A stretch of DNA of 64,000 nucleotides from Variovorax terrae (GCF_022809125.1 NZ_JALGBI010000001.1:1426001-1490000), one strand, 5' to 3'. Shown: positions 17,140 to 26,523, numbered from the stretch's first letter. The notes: generated from the letters alone by a model not told the origin. Translations and numbers: made by a program.

Positions 17140-18360
17140 ATGCTGACGCTCGACTTCCATCCCACGGGACGCCATTTCCTGCAGATTCCGGGGCCCTCGC
17201 CGGTGCCCGACCGCATCCTGCGCGCGATGAGCCTGCCCACCATCGACCACCGCGGCCCGGAGTTCGGCGCGCTCGGCCTCAAGGTGCTCGCAGGCATCCG
17301 CCAGATCTTCCAGACCCGGCATCCGGTCGTGATCTATCCGGCCTCGGGCACCGGGGCCTGGGAGGCCGCGCTCGCCAACACGCTGAGCCCGGGCGACTCT
17401 GTGCTGATGTTCGAGACGGGGCATTTCGCCTCGCTGTGGAACCGGATGGCCACGCGCCTGGGCCTGAAGCCCGAGTTCCTGGGCCTGCCCGGCGCCGAAG
17501 GCTGGCGCCACGGCGTGCAGGCCGGCATGATCGAAGAGCGCCTGAAGGCCGATACGCAGCACGCCATCAAGGCCGTGTGCGTGGTGCACAACGAAACCTC
17601 CACCGGCGTGACCAGCGACATCGCCGCCGTGCGCCGCGCCATCGACGCCGCGAAGCACCCCGCGCTGCTGCTGGTGGACACCATCTCGGGCCTGGCCTCC
17701 GCCGACTACCGCCATGACGAGTGGGGCGTGGACGTCACCGTGAGCGGTTCGCAGAAGGGCCTGATGCTGCCGCCGGGCATCAGCTTCAACGCCGTTTCGC
17801 CCAAGGCCCTCGAAGCCAGCCGAACGGCGCGCCTGCCCAAGGCGTTCTGGGCCTGGGACGAGATCATCGAGATGAACCAGACCGGCTACTGGCCCTACAC
17901 GCCCAACACCAACCTGTTGTACGGCCTGAACGAGGCCTGCGACATGCTGCTGAGCCAGGGGCTGGACACGGTGTTCGCGCGCCACCGGCGCTGGGGCGAG
18001 GGCGTGCGCGCGGCGGTGCGGGCCTGGGGCCTGGAGATCCAGTGCGCCGACCCGGCGCTGTACTCACCCGTGCTCACCGGCGTGATGATGCCCGAGGGGG
18101 TGGACGCCGATGCCGTGCGCAAGATCGTCTACGAGCGCTTCGACTGCTCGCTGGGCACAGGCCTGGGTAAGGTCCGGGGCCGCATGTTCCGCATCGGCCA
18201 CCTGGGCGACTGCAACGACCTCACGCTGATGGCTGCGCTGGCCGGCTGCGAGATGGGCTTCCGTCTGGCAGGCGTGAAGCTCGCGGGCTCGGGCGTGCAG
18301 GCGGCGATGGATTACTTCGCCGGCCATCCGGCGAGCCTGGACCTGCGCCGCGCGGCGTGA
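17140..18360 (+). CDS. serine-glyoxylate type pyridoxal-phosphate aminotransferase
   Basis: A 406-residue class V aminotransferase. The PLP lysine is in VSGSQKGLMLPPGISF; IPGPSPVPDRILRAM and PASGTGAWEAAL are family hallmarks, as is RMFRIGHLGDCNDLTLM near the C-terminus. The start at 17140 has AAAGGA upstream and matches the family N-terminus. Likely serine:glyoxylate or alanine:glyoxylate activity; the donor is not certain. Controlled probably by the divergent GntR regulator. Confidence 0.9.
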   Translation: MLTLDFHPTGRHFLQIPGPSPVPDRILRAMSLPTIDHRGPEFGALGLKVLAGIRQIFQTRHPVVIYPASGTGAWEAALANTLSPGDSVLMFETGHFASLWNRMATRLGLKPEFLGLPGAEGWRHGVQAGMIEERLKADTQHAIKAVCVVHNETSTGVTSDIAAVRRAIDAAKHPALLLVDTISGLASADYRHDEWGVDVTVSGSQKGLMLPPGISFNAVSPKALEASRTARLPKAFWAWDEIIEMNQTGYWPYTPNTNLLYGLNEACDMLLSQGLDTVFARHRRWGEGVRAAVRAWGLEIQCADPALYSPVLTGVMMPEGVDADAVRKIVYERFDCSLGTGLGKVRGRMFRIGHLGDCNDLTLMAALAGCEMGFRLAGVKLAGSGVQAAMDYFAGHPASLDLRRAA

Positions 18361-18367
18361 GCCGGGT

Positions 18368-18432
18368 GCTATTGATTTCGTAGCGTTCCGTCACCGCCTG
18401 GCCTGGACCTCCGGGCGGTTTTATTCAAAAAC
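18368..18432 (-). repeat. dispersed element family 1, copy B (also a terminator)
   Basis: GCTA-N9-TAGC at one end and TTATTCAAAAAC at the other, with GGACCTCC between. It aligns along its length with copy C inside the P450 gene. It starts eight bases after the aminotransferase stop codon. Its ACCGCC...GGCGGTTTTATT part forms an intrinsic-terminator-like hairpin on the plus strand. Confidence 0.8.
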
Positions 18433-18444
18433 AGGAGACAAACC

Positions 18445-19422
18445 GTGCAACGCAGAACTTTCATCGCCGCAACGACGGCCAGCGCCGCCACGCTGGCCGC
18501 CCCGATGCTCCGGGCCCAGACCCTGCCCAGCGGACCGATCCGCATCGTCGTCGGCTTTCCGCCCGGCGGCGGCACCGACGCGCTGGCCCGCGTGGTGGCG
18601 CAAAAGCTTACCGAGATGTGGAAGATGTCGATCGTGATCGACAACAAGGCCGGCGCGGCCGGCGTGATCGCCGCCGACTACGTGGCCAAGCAGCCCAGCG
18701 ACGGCCACACGCTGCTGATGGCGCACATCAACAGCCATGCGCTGGCGCCCAGCCTGGTGCCCAGGCTGGGCTACAACGTGGAGCGCGACTTCGTGCCCAT
18801 CGTGCTGGTGGGCGTGACGCCCAACCTGCTGATCTGCAACGAGCAGCAGCCGGCCAGGACGGTGAAGGATCTGGTGGCGCTGTGCAAGGCCCAGCCCGGC
18901 AAGATCAGCTTCGCCTCGGCCGGCGGCGGCTCGGCCCAGCATCTGGCGTTGGAGATGTTCAAGCTGCGCGCCGGCATCGACGCGCTGCACGTGCCCTACA
19001 AGGGCTCGGGCCCGGCGCTGACCGACCTGATCGGCGGCCAGGTCAACTACTGCTTCGAGACCATGACCTCGGCCACGCCCCATGTGAAAAGCGGCAAGGC
19101 CATCGCGCTGGCGCAGACGCGCGTCAAGCGCGCCAAGGGCCATCCCAACGTGCCGACCATGGACGAGCAGGGCTTCGCCGGCTTCGACGCCACCACCTGG
19201 TACGGCCTGGTCGGCCCCGGCAAGCTGCCCGCCGCCATGGCGCGCCGCATGAACGAGGACGTGAACAAGGTCATGGCCATGCCCGATGTGATCGAGAAAT
19301 TCGACCAGTACGGCGCCGAGGACGGCGGCGGCACGCCCGAGCGCTTTGGTGAGTTCATGCGCAGCGAGCAGCAGAAGTGGGCCCGCGTCATCAAGGACGC
19401 CAACGTCAAGGTCGACGCCTGA
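18445..19422 (+). CDS. tripartite tricarboxylate transporter substrate-binding (Bug) protein
   Basis: A 325-residue periplasmic receptor. It starts with GTG behind CAGGAG and has a twin-arginine-like N-terminus (QRRTFIAATTAS) with a signal peptide. Bug hallmarks are IRIVVGFPPGGGTDALARVVA, PSDGHTLLMAH and ALHVPYKGSGPALTDLIGGQV. No TctA/TctB membrane genes are next to it, as is usual for orphan Bug proteins in Comamonadaceae. Ligand unknown; the aminotransferase upstream suggests a small organic acid. Confidence 0.92.
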   Translation: MQRRTFIAATTASAATLAAPMLRAQTLPSGPIRIVVGFPPGGGTDALARVVAQKLTEMWKMSIVIDNKAGAAGVIAADYVAKQPSDGHTLLMAHINSHALAPSLVPRLGYNVERDFVPIVLVGVTPNLLICNEQQPARTVKDLVALCKAQPGKISFASAGGGSAQHLALEMFKLRAGIDALHVPYKGSGPALTDLIGGQVNYCFETMTSATPHVKSGKAIALAQTRVKRAKGHPNVPTMDEQGFAGFDATTWYGLVGPGKLPAAMARRMNEDVNKVMAMPDVIEKFDQYGAEDGGGTPERFGEFMRSEQQKWARVIKDANVKVDA

Positions 19423-19425
19423 GGG

Positions 19426-19968
19426 CTAGCCTTTGCGCTCGGCGGGCGCGTGCCGGATGACGTGAAAGCCCTCCTGCGCCAGCGGGGGCGTGAAGTGGCG
19501 GGTGATCTCGTCGAACTGGGCATCCGTCGTCTGGAACGGATGCAGGCCCGACGCGTTGCGCGCCTGCAGGCGTGCCTTGCAGATGCCGTCGGGCACATCG
19601 AGAAAGTGCAACTGGTGGGACGCGCCTGCACTCTCGAACACACCTCTGGCCCACTGCCGGCTCTGCGGCGTGTTGGAGGGGAGGTCGAGCACCACGCTCA
19701 CGCCAGCGCGAAGCAGCGCCTCCAGGTGGCCGGCCATGGCGCTGCGCAGCCTGGCGGCGCAGCGCACATAGTCCGGCAGCGCCTGGATCTCGCCAGGGTA
19801 CAGGCGCGAGAGCCAGTCATCCTCGCTGACGAGCACGGTGCGCGGCCCGGTGGCCAGGTGCGCGGCCAGTGTCGATTTGCCGGAGCCGATCTTGCCGCAG
19901 ACGATGTGGAGCACCGCCGGTTCGGTTGCTGCGGCGGCGGCATGCGGCGCGGGTTCGCTCGATTGCAT
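19426..19968 (-). CDS. P-loop AAA/zeta-toxin-like kinase
   Basis: A protein of 180 residues with a Walker A motif CGKIGSGKSTLAAHLA and the zeta-toxin/polynucleotide-kinase style LVSEDDWLSRLYPGE that follows. LDLPSNTPQSRQWAR and LDVPDGICKARLQARN fit the LID and phosphate-binding region of small kinases. ATG at 19968 is preferred; a GTG at 20007 would place the start inside a terminator. No antitoxin is adjacent. Substrate unknown. Confidence 0.8.
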   Translation of the reverse strand: MQSSEPAPHAAAAATEPAVLHIVCGKIGSGKSTLAAHLATGPRTVLVSEDDWLSRLYPGEIQALPDYVRCAARLRSAMAGHLEALLRAGVSVVLDLPSNTPQSRQWARGVFESAGASHQLHFLDVPDGICKARLQARNASGLHPFQTTDAQFDEITRHFTPPLAQEGFHVIRHAPAERKG

Positions 19969-20005
19969 TTGCTTCTTCTTGAAGTGAAAACTCCTGGAGG
20001 CAGGC

Positions 20006-20034
20006 ACAAAAAAACCCGCCTCGTGGGGCGGGTT
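20006..20034 (-). terminator. intrinsic terminator ahead of the P-loop kinase gene
   Basis: A perfect 8-bp stem (AACCCGCC / GGCGGGTT) with a six-base loop, followed on the minus strand by seven T. It lies after the TraB-like gene and before the kinase gene, so it either ends the former's transcript or acts as an attenuator for the latter. Confidence 0.85.
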
Positions 20035-20057
20035 GTGATGGCTGCTCAGCCGGCGTC

Positions 20058-20114
20058 CTAACCCACCATTCGTTGAATGGCACGAATCAGGGTGTTGGGC
20101 GACGAGCAGATCAT
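20058..20114 (-). other. possible 18-codon leader peptide frame before the terminator
   Basis: ATG to TAG frame reading MICSSPNTLIRAIQRMVG, ending 24 bases before the terminator stem. CCATTC-AAC-GAATGG forms a second hairpin inside it. No good ribosome site is visible. It could be an attenuator leader, part of a small RNA, or chance. Confidence 0.25.
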
Positions 20115-20144
20115 GGGGAAGATGCTAACAGATGGCTGCAGCGC

Positions 20145-20816
20145 CTACTGCTGCCCAGCGGATTGCGCATGGACCGACCCGCCCACGTCCCACTCTATGC
20201 GAGGGCCTGCGGCCTTACCGGCTGCGTGGAGCTTCTCAATGAGCGACTTGCGGTGTGCAGTACCCACAAGGAACACACCGCAGGTGCGAGCCGTGGAGGC
20301 GCAGTACGCACGAATGTTCCCGAGCATCTCCAGATCGCGCCGTTCCATCAAGTCTCGCGCTTGTGCGTAGATTTTGCGTAAGCGCGAATTACCGATGTAC
20401 TCGATTGTTCCCAGCATCTCACGATAGATGTCAGCCCATGCCTGGATGCACTCGTCACTGTTGAGGTAGGTAAACCCTCCTTGGCGCGCCCGGTCCGTTT
20501 CGAGGTCCATCAGGCGACGAAACTCAGGACTCGTGCGCTCGATGGCGCGACTTACCTCCTTCCAACCTTGGAAGAAGGAGTCATCTGGCTTTGGCGAGTC
20601 GACCGCGACTGTGTCGAACGAGTGGGTGTCGGCGTAGCGCGCGATAGCGATCGACTCTACCGTTTCGTGGGAGCCGTCCCTCCACGCATCAATATGCGTT
20701 CGCGGAATCTCCGCGAAGACGACCTCGGGCTGAATGCGCTCAAGAATTTCAAGAAGCGCCGAAGCAGTCACGGCGCCGCACTCCTCGTGATACGTCCCAA
20801 TAAGCGATATGTGCAT
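20145..20816 (-). CDS. TraB/ChaN-like protein of unknown function
   Basis: About 223 residues beginning HISLIGTYHEE, with QPEVVFAEIPRTHIDAWRDG next and CGVFLVGTAHRKSLIEKLH near the C-terminus. Paired HisHis/Glu patterns of this kind occur in the EreA/ChaN/TraB superfamily of metal-dependent hydrolases. Upstream starts at 20867 and 20903 are possible; I chose the one that starts at the first strand of the fold. GC is lower than in the neighbours, suggesting transfer. No operon partner. Confidence 0.6.
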   Translation of the reverse strand: MHISLIGTYHEECGAVTASALLEILERIQPEVVFAEIPRTHIDAWRDGSHETVESIAIARYADTHSFDTVAVDSPKPDDSFFQGWKEVSRAIERTSPEFRRLMDLETDRARQGGFTYLNSDECIQAWADIYREMLGTIEYIGNSRLRKIYAQARDLMERRDLEMLGNIRAYCASTARTCGVFLVGTAHRKSLIEKLHAAGKAAGPRIEWDVGGSVHAQSAGQQ

Positions 20817-20903
20817 CGTGCGACCTGGCAGAACAATATGAGGATCAGGGGGAAGGGGCTGCGCCATCACTGCCCCGGCGCTGCGCAACATTTGAGCATG
20901 CAA

Positions 20904-21261
20904 CTGGACGGCCAGCCAAGTTGTTGGTGTGGCTGAAGCGGGCTCTGGCCGGCAACGCCTCCTAGCCGGGACTGTGAGTTAGTAGGGCGCGCCGAAGACG
21001 GCTGTTTCCGATCATGCCAGGGGCCGCTGCCGCTGACGATGCCCGATCCATCTTCGACATCCGCTTGGTTAGATTAGGTGCCGAAGACTTCATTGTTGCG
21101 CCGACCCGCTGCGGCCTTCGATGCTCATTCTCAATCCGTCCTCCCGCGAAGAACGGTCAGCCAAGGGATGCTTGGGGCGTTGGCATCCGCTGCGGCCTGG
21201 GGTGCTCACTCGGCGGCGGAGCATTTGAAGAAATTGAATGCGGCCTTTGTCCACCGACGCA
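20904..21261. other. gap without recognisable gene
   Basis: No frame on either strand has convincing coding character, and no RNA motif or transposase remnant is visible. The base composition is lower in GC than the flanking chromosome, as in the rest of the 20.1-22.9 kb stretch. Confidence 0.5.
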
Positions 21262-21297
21262 AACGCTGCCCTCCCGATCGCTCGGGAGGGCAGCGTT
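21262..21297 (-). terminator. long perfect hairpin after the alpha/beta hydrolase
   Basis: A 16-bp perfect stem (AACGCTGCCCTCCCGA and its complement) with a four-base TCGC loop begins 12 bases after the hydrolase stop codon. On the minus strand it is followed by only a short T tract (TTTGCG), so it is a terminator-like or RNA-stabilising hairpin. Confidence 0.8.
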
Positions 21298-21308
21298 CGC
21301 ACTGTCGC

Positions 21309-22103
21309 CTATTTGGCTGCGACCTTCGCGTTCGAGGCAGCCTGTTCGATCAACTCGGCGACGGCTTGCGGTTTCGATACGTAGACCGCGTGGCTGCCCC
21401 CGGTTTCCACGACGGTGGCGCCGGCGCGCTTGGACATGAGGCGTTGCGCGGGCGGCGGGATCATCTTGTCGTCGGCAGCGACCAGGTACCAGCTCGGCTT
21501 TGACTTCCATGCCGGATCAGAGACCGCGCCACCCAGTGCATCGACACCCCAGGGCACTTGCGAGTTGGCCATGAACGCCGCGGTGTCACTGTTCACGTCG
21601 GCGGCGAACGAGGCGGCAAACTTTGCCTTGTCCAGCAGCAGGAAGCCATCTTGCGGAGGCAGGATGGGGGGCACCGGCGCGCCGGGTTGCGGGTCCTTGA
21701 TCAGCGTGTTGACGGATTCGCCCTTGTCGGGAGCGAACGCGGCGATGTAGACCAGGCCCGCGACCTTGTCGTGATTCCCTGCCTCGGTGATCACGACGCC
21801 CCCATAGGAATGCCCGACCAGGACGACGGGCCCGGGCTGCGCCGCAATCGCACGCTTGGTGACGGCCACGTCGTCGGCCAGCGAAATCGTCGGGTTCTGG
21901 ACGATGGTCACCTCGTAGCCATCCTTTTTCAGGATCTTGTAGACGCCTTCCCAACCCGACCCGTCAACGAACCCTCCATGCACGAGGACGATGCTCGGCT
22001 TGGCCGCATTGGCAGGCGTTGCGGCCGCCGCGCCACCGCCTGTGGCAAGCAGGGCTGCGCTCATGGCGATGGAAACGAACTTGGAGGACTTGAACATAGA
22101 CAT
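21309..22103 (-). CDS. secreted alpha/beta hydrolase
   Basis: A 264-residue protein with a signal peptide (cut near AAAATPANA, residue 33). The fold is clear: VLVHGGFVDGSGWEGVY oxyanion region, nucleophile Ser in LVGHSYGG, and His in TGGSHAVYVSKP. It resembles the esterase/EstC-like group annotated as alpha/beta fold hydrolases of unknown substrate. It has its own promoter (22201-22228) and a strong hairpin at the end, so it is a single-gene unit in a low-GC patch. Confidence 0.87.
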   Translation of the reverse strand: MSMFKSSKFVSIAMSAALLATGGGAAAATPANAAKPSIVLVHGGFVDGSGWEGVYKILKKDGYEVTIVQNPTISLADDVAVTKRAIAAQPGPVVLVGHSYGGVVITEAGNHDKVAGLVYIAAFAPDKGESVNTLIKDPQPGAPVPPILPPQDGFLLLDKAKFAASFAADVNSDTAAFMANSQVPWGVDALGGAVSDPAWKSKPSWYLVAADDKMIPPPAQRLMSKRAGATVVETGGSHAVYVSKPQAVAELIEQAASNAKVAAK

Positions 22104-22200
22104 TTGAGACTCCTACTGCGCGCATATGCGCGCTGAAACACGAAAGTGCGATGGAGGAACGCCTTTGAAAGCCGCACCCAAATCTTTCAAGGGTGAGGTA

Positions 22201-22228
22201 ATACTAGTTTAAATAATTTAAGTGTCAA
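22201..22228 (-). promoter_or_regulatory. sigma70-like promoter for the alpha/beta hydrolase
   Basis: On the minus strand TTGACA (22228-22223) and TAGTAT (22206-22201) are 16 bases apart, about 100 bases ahead of the hydrolase start. The spacer contains the palindrome TTAAATTATTTAA, a possible repressor site. The block is strikingly AT-rich for this genome. Confidence 0.7.
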
Positions 22229-22874
22229 GTATTTATTTTTAAAGTATTTCCGGTGTTCGGAAAAACGGGGGTGTCTGGAGACGTTCGCGGCGAGTCGTCG
22301 CTTGCCGTCACACCAAGCGTATCGACCCGCACGCCCTTCGTCGGCCAAGTCTGTCTACCTTGGCCGGAAGCTTAGGAGGGCTTTGAAGCCGGGACACGCC
22401 CAGTGCCTGGCCCAGGCTTGGTGGATGGACATCTTGTCAACAGCCTTGTGTCCGCCTGAATGCATCCTGTAGCCCATGCCCTCGGTTGTACTGATCTCAC
22501 TCATCGGACTCGCACCGGTATTTTTTTCTTGGCTTCTGTTGTGCCGCCACCTGCGACCGCATCTGGAGAACTGGTTAACTCCAGGATGATCTGGTCCGCC
22601 ACTCACGCAACTCTACGTGGCAGGTGCAGACGCCGCCTGCGTTCGACGCTAGCTGGTTCGTGCCGAATATGAATATCTCGCGCGATATGGGAAGCGCCCC
22701 GGTGCTCCAATACAGCCATACGTCAGCCATGCTTGTTGACATGATTTTTCTTTTGGCCTGTAGAAGATGAACTTGCGCGCTGGCGTGTTTCGAGGCCCTC
22801 ATGATGCGGAGCAATCGCTGGATATCCGGCGATGAAGACGGACAGGCCACGTCGCTACGGCCGTACAAGGCAGG
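22229..22874. other. gap without recognisable gene
   Basis: About 650 bases in which open frames on both strands are short and lack homology I recognise. It has AT-rich islands near 22520 and 22740 and may hold decayed sequence. It separates the hydrolase unit from ynfA. Confidence 0.5.
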
Positions 22875-23213
22875 TCAGCCGTTCGCCTCGCGCGGACCAA
22901 ACATGATGATGGCCATGCCAATGAAGCAGACGGTGACACCCACCCAGTCGCTGGCCGAAGGCGTGACCTTGTCCACGGCCCATAACCATACGATGGCCAC
23001 CCCGATGTAGACGCCTCCGTAGGCAGCGTACACGCGGCCTGCGGCTGTGGGGTGAAGGGACAGCATCCACGCAAAGAGCGCCAGGCTCAGCGCGGCCGGG
23101 ACGAGCAGCCAGGCTGATTTGCCCTCTTTCAAATAGAGGTACGGCAGATAACAGCCAACGATTTCCGCGAGCGCGGTCACGATGAAGAGCCCGAGAGTCT
23201 TGAAAACATCCAT
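22875..23213 (-). CDS. ynfA: YnfA family (UPF0060) small membrane protein
   Basis: A 112-residue protein with four membrane helices. It carries the UPF0060 hallmarks [34 protein letters not shown] and [13 protein letters not shown]. YnfA is related to small multidrug resistance exporters. Length matches the family (about 108). A second ATG three codons upstream is possible. It reads in the same direction as the MFS gene 86 bases upstream. Confidence 0.93.
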   Translation of the reverse strand: MDVFKTLGLFIVTALAEIVGCYLPYLYLKEGKSAWLLVPAALSLALFAWMLSLHPTAAGRVYAAYGGVYIGVAIVWLWAVDKVTPSASDWVGVTVCFIGMAIIMFGPREANG

Positions 23214-23299
23214 GGCCGCCATTCTGCGCCACGAGCCATGAAGAATGGTCTGCCGACTCGGAGCCTCTGGCGGACTGGTGCCGATGCGGTGCACCCCGC

Positions 23300-24685
23300 T
23301 CAGCGCGCCGCCACCTGCTCCCGGATGCGTAGCGCACTGAACAGCCCGGCCACCGCGGCGAAGCCGGCGGCCAGGAACAAGGCGATCACCGGACCCTGGC
23401 CGTCGCTCGGGCTGTAGATGCTGAAGATGGTGGCCAGCAGCACGGCGCCCAGGGTCTGGCCGGTCAGGCGCGCGGTGCCCAGCATGCCGCTGGCACCGCC
23501 GCTGCGGTGGCTCGGCGCCGAGGTGATGATGGTGTGGTTGTTGGGTGACTGGAACATGCCGAAGCCCAGGCCGCACAGCGCCATGCGCCAGACGATGTCG
23601 GCATTGCCCGGCTGCGTGGGCAGCGTGGCCAGCAACAGCAGGCCGGCGGCCATCGTCCCCAGGCCGATGCCGCCGAGCAGGCCGCCCGGGTAGCGGCCGA
23701 TGAGGCGGCCCGCCAGCGGCGCCATCGCCACGATGCCCAGCGGCCAGGCCGTGAGCAGCAGGCCGGCCTGCACATGAGTGCGGCCATAGCTGTCCAGCAG
23801 CAGGAAAGGCAGGCCCGCCAATGCCAGGATCTGGGCGCAGAAGGCGCTGACCGAGGTGCACATCGACAGCGCGAACACCGGGATGCGCAGCAGGTCCAGC
23901 GGGAACAGCGGCACCGCCTCGTTCCACTGGCGCCGCACATACACCACGCCCGCCGCCACGCCCGCCGCAAGTTCGGCCAGAGCCAGCCAGGGCATACCGC
24001 CGCCATGCGTGCCCAGGGTGTCGGCGCCGAGGAAGATCAGCCCGAACATCAGCGCGTTGAGCACGATGTCCACCGGCGACCAGCGCACGCGGCCGGGCGC
24101 GGCCACCGGATTGCGGGGCAGGGCGCGGGAACCCAGCGCCAGCACCAGCAGGCCCAGCGGCAGGTTGATGATGAACAGCCAGGGCCAGGACGCCACCGAG
24201 AGAATGGCCGCCGCGATCGACGGGCCGGCCACCGAGGACGCCGCCACCACCATCGAGTTGATCGCGATGCCGCGGCCCAGCAGCCGCTTGGGATAGATCT
24301 GGCGCACCAGCGCGGCGTTCACGCTCATGAGCCCAGCCGCGCCCAGCCCCTGCAGCGCGCGCGTGGCGGCCAGCATCGGCAGCGAAGTGGACAGCGCGCA
24401 GCCCAGCGAGGCCAGGGTGAACAGCGCCATGCCGGTCAGGTAGACCCGGCGGTAGCCGACGATGTCGCCCAGCGTGGCCAGCGGCAGCAGCAGCGCCAGC
24501 GTGGCGATCTGGTAGGCGTTGATGACCCAGATCGAGGTCGCGGCGCTGGCCTGCAGGTCGCGTGTGATGCCGGGCAGCGCCAGGTTGACGATGGTGCCGT
24601 CAAGCACCGACACCGCGATGCCCAGAACGATCACCCCCAGTGCGCGCAGGCGCTGGGTCGCGGGCAAACCATCCTGAACCTGCAT
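23300..24685 (-). CDS. MFS transporter, DHA2-like drug exporter
   Basis: A 461-residue inner-membrane transporter with 12-14 helices. Family signatures: [20 protein letters not shown] in helix 1, [17 protein letters not shown] (motif A) and [19 protein letters not shown], then [23 protein letters not shown] (motif C region). The start at 24685 sets helix 1 at the usual distance. An ArsR-type regulator lies just upstream on the same strand, a common arrangement for regulated efflux. Confidence 0.92.
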   Translation of the reverse strand: MQVQDGLPATQRLRALGVIVLGIAVSVLDGTIVNLALPGITRDLQASAATSIWVINAYQIATLALLLPLATLGDIVGYRRVYLTGMALFTLASLGCALSTSLPMLAATRALQGLGAAGLMSVNAALVRQIYPKRLLGRGIAINSMVVAASSVAGPSIAAAILSVASWPWLFIINLPLGLLVLALGSRALPRNPVAAPGRVRWSPVDIVLNALMFGLIFLGADTLGTHGGGMPWLALAELAAGVAAGVVYVRRQWNEAVPLFPLDLLRIPVFALSMCTSVSAFCAQILALAGLPFLLLDSYGRTHVQAGLLLTAWPLGIVAMAPLAGRLIGRYPGGLLGGIGLGTMAAGLLLLATLPTQPGNADIVWRMALCGLGFGMFQSPNNHTIITSAPSHRSGGASGMLGTARLTGQTLGAVLLATIFSIYSPSDGQGPVIALFLAAGFAAVAGLFSALRIREQVAAR

Positions 24686-24801
24686 CTGAGCCGTGCTGCG
24701 CCAATGAAAAACGGCCTGGAGGCCGTGGGAGGAGGGGCCGCTGTCGCGTGGCCCCGGGATGGCTGGCATTGTAGGCCGTGGTGCGCAGGGCTGTAGCGCG
24801 C

Positions 24802-25503
24802 TCAGGAATCGGGCAGGCGCAGCCCGAGCTGCGCGAAAGCCTGCTCGCCCTGCGGCGTGACGCTCACCGCGCGGCTGTGCTTGCGCCGCTCGATCCAGCG
24901 TTCGGCCGCGGCGTGCTCGGCCAGCGCCGCCCCCAGCGAGCCGCCCAGGTGGTCGCGCCGTTCCGACCAGTCGAGGCAGCGGCAGGCGAACTGGCGCCGG
25001 CGCGCCCGCGCCGCCTCGACGTCGATGCCCAGCGCGGCCAGCGCCCGGGTGCCGCGCGGGGTGAGTTCGAGCTGCCGCAGCGTGGCTGCCGGGTCGTCCT
25101 GCAGCCATTGCCGCTTGAGCAGCAGTGCCAGCAGCCCGGTGCCCAGGCTGCCGGCCAGGTGGTCATAGCAGTAGCGCGCGCGGCGCATCGGGTCGTCGGT
25201 GCGCGCGGCGGCCGGGGCCTCGCGCACGCGCGGCGCCACCCGCATCATGGTCTCGACGAGTTGAGCCACCTGGTCGCTGGCGAAGCGGAAGTACTTGTGG
25301 CGGCCCTGCGAGGCGACGGCCAGCAGGCCGTCGTCGAGCAGCCGGCGCAGATGGGCCGTGGCCGTGGCCGGTTCGATGCCCGCGCCCAAGGCGAGCTCCT
25401 TGGCCGTGAGCGCCCGGCCCTCCATCAGCAGCGCCAGCATCTGGATGCGCCGGGCATCGCCCACGGCGGCGGCCAGGCGTGACAGGTCGGGGGCTGCGTT
25501 CAT
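24802..25503 (-). CDS. ArsR family winged-helix transcriptional regulator
   Basis: A 233-residue regulator with an N-terminal ArsR-type winged helix (ARRIQMLALLMEGRALTAKELA, then ATATAHLRRLLDDGLLAVASQGRHKYFRFA). The extra C-terminal half of about 130 residues includes CRCLDWSERRDHLGGSLGAAL, a conserved extension in some ArsR-like proteins. No metal-binding CxC site is seen in the helix region, so the signal is probably not arsenite. Likely controls the MFS gene downstream. Confidence 0.88.
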   Translation of the reverse strand: MNAAPDLSRLAAAVGDARRIQMLALLMEGRALTAKELALGAGIEPATATAHLRRLLDDGLLAVASQGRHKYFRFASDQVAQLVETMMRVAPRVREAPAAARTDDPMRRARYCYDHLAGSLGTGLLALLLKRQWLQDDPAATLRQLELTPRGTRALAALGIDVEAARARRRQFACRCLDWSERRDHLGGSLGAALAEHAAAERWIERRKHSRAVSVTPQGEQAFAQLGLRLPDS

Positions 25504-25528
25504 GGCGGGATGATAGTGGCGAAGGGTT

Positions 25529-26440
25529 TCAGCGAGGCGCCCGCACCCGCCGCGCCGGCGCGGCCATGGCCGCCACGCCGGCGACCACGCAGGCCAGCCC
25601 GGCCCAGACGCCGGGCGTCAGGCTTTCGCCGAGGAACAGCGCGCCGATCAGCACGCCGATTGGCACGCGCAGGTAGGCCTGCGCCGTGACGCCGACCGGG
25701 CCCAGTGTGCGCACCAGGCGGAAATACAGCACAAAGGCGAGGGCGGTGCAAAACACGGCGAGCCCCAGCAGCGCGAACACGGAGCCGGCCGAGGGCGTCA
25801 GCGTCCAGGGCCGCTCGAAGCACAGGCTGAGCGGCACCAGGATCGCCGCGCCGCACAGCAGCGATCCGGTGGCCGGCATCATCGGGTCCAGCGCCTGGAA
25901 GTTGCGCCCGAAAACGGCGGCGCCCGCGAAGCAGACCGTGGCGGCGACGATGGCCAGTTGCGCCGCAAGCTGCCGCCCCAGCCCGTCGAACGCCTGCGGG
26001 CCGACGATCAGGCAGATGCCCGCGAGGCCGGCGGCCACGCCCGCCAGTTGCCGGCGCGTCGGCGGCACCGGCGTGAAGGCCTGGGTGAGCAGGAAGGCGA
26101 ACACCGGCGAGGTGGAGTTCAGGATCGTGGCCAGCCCGGCGTCGACCGACTGCTCGGCCCAGGCGATCAGCGTGAAGGGGACCACACTGTTGAGGCAGGC
26201 CTGGAACAGGAAGCGGCGCCAGGTCGCGCCGTCGCGGGGCAGCGCCATGCCGCGCCAGCGCAGGATGAGCAGCAGCAGGCCGCCGGCCACCAGAGTGCGC
26301 CCCGCGATCAGGGTGAGGGGCGGGATGGTGGCCACGCCGAGCTTGATCAGCGTGTAGGAGCCGCCCCAGAGCGTGGCGAGCACGGCCAGCCAGGCCAGCT
26401 CGATCGCGTGGCCGCTGCGATGGGCAGGCGAGGAAGTCAT
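25529..26440 (-). CDS. EamA (DMT) family transporter
   Basis: A 303-residue membrane protein with ten helices in two EamA repeats. ATLWGGSYTLIKLGVATIPPL opens repeat 1, with ILNSTSPVFAFLLTQAF at its end; GPVGVTAQAYLRVPIGVLIGALFLGE closes repeat 2. The family exports small metabolites. It is divergent from the P450 gene, and the gap carries paired operator-like palindromes. Confidence 0.9.
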   Translation of the reverse strand: MTSSPAHRSGHAIELAWLAVLATLWGGSYTLIKLGVATIPPLTLIAGRTLVAGGLLLLILRWRGMALPRDGATWRRFLFQACLNSVVPFTLIAWAEQSVDAGLATILNSTSPVFAFLLTQAFTPVPPTRRQLAGVAAGLAGICLIVGPQAFDGLGRQLAAQLAIVAATVCFAGAAVFGRNFQALDPMMPATGSLLCGAAILVPLSLCFERPWTLTPSAGSVFALLGLAVFCTALAFVLYFRLVRTLGPVGVTAQAYLRVPIGVLIGALFLGESLTPGVWAGLACVVAGVAAMAAPARRVRAPR

Positions 26441-26523
26441 GGCAGGAGCGCGCAGGGCATGGCAGAGGTGCAGAGCATGCCGTGACGGTAGCGCCGCGGC
26501 GGCGGGCTGTCGAGCAGCAATGC

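Noticed and set aside
19969..20007. GTG start at 20007 for the P-loop kinase
   Set aside because: It would place the start codon inside the T tract of an intrinsic terminator; the ATG at 19968 is more plausible.
22355..22868. Short minus-strand frames in the gap before ynfA
   Set aside because: No ribosome sites, no recognisable domain and mutually overlapping; nothing supports real genes.
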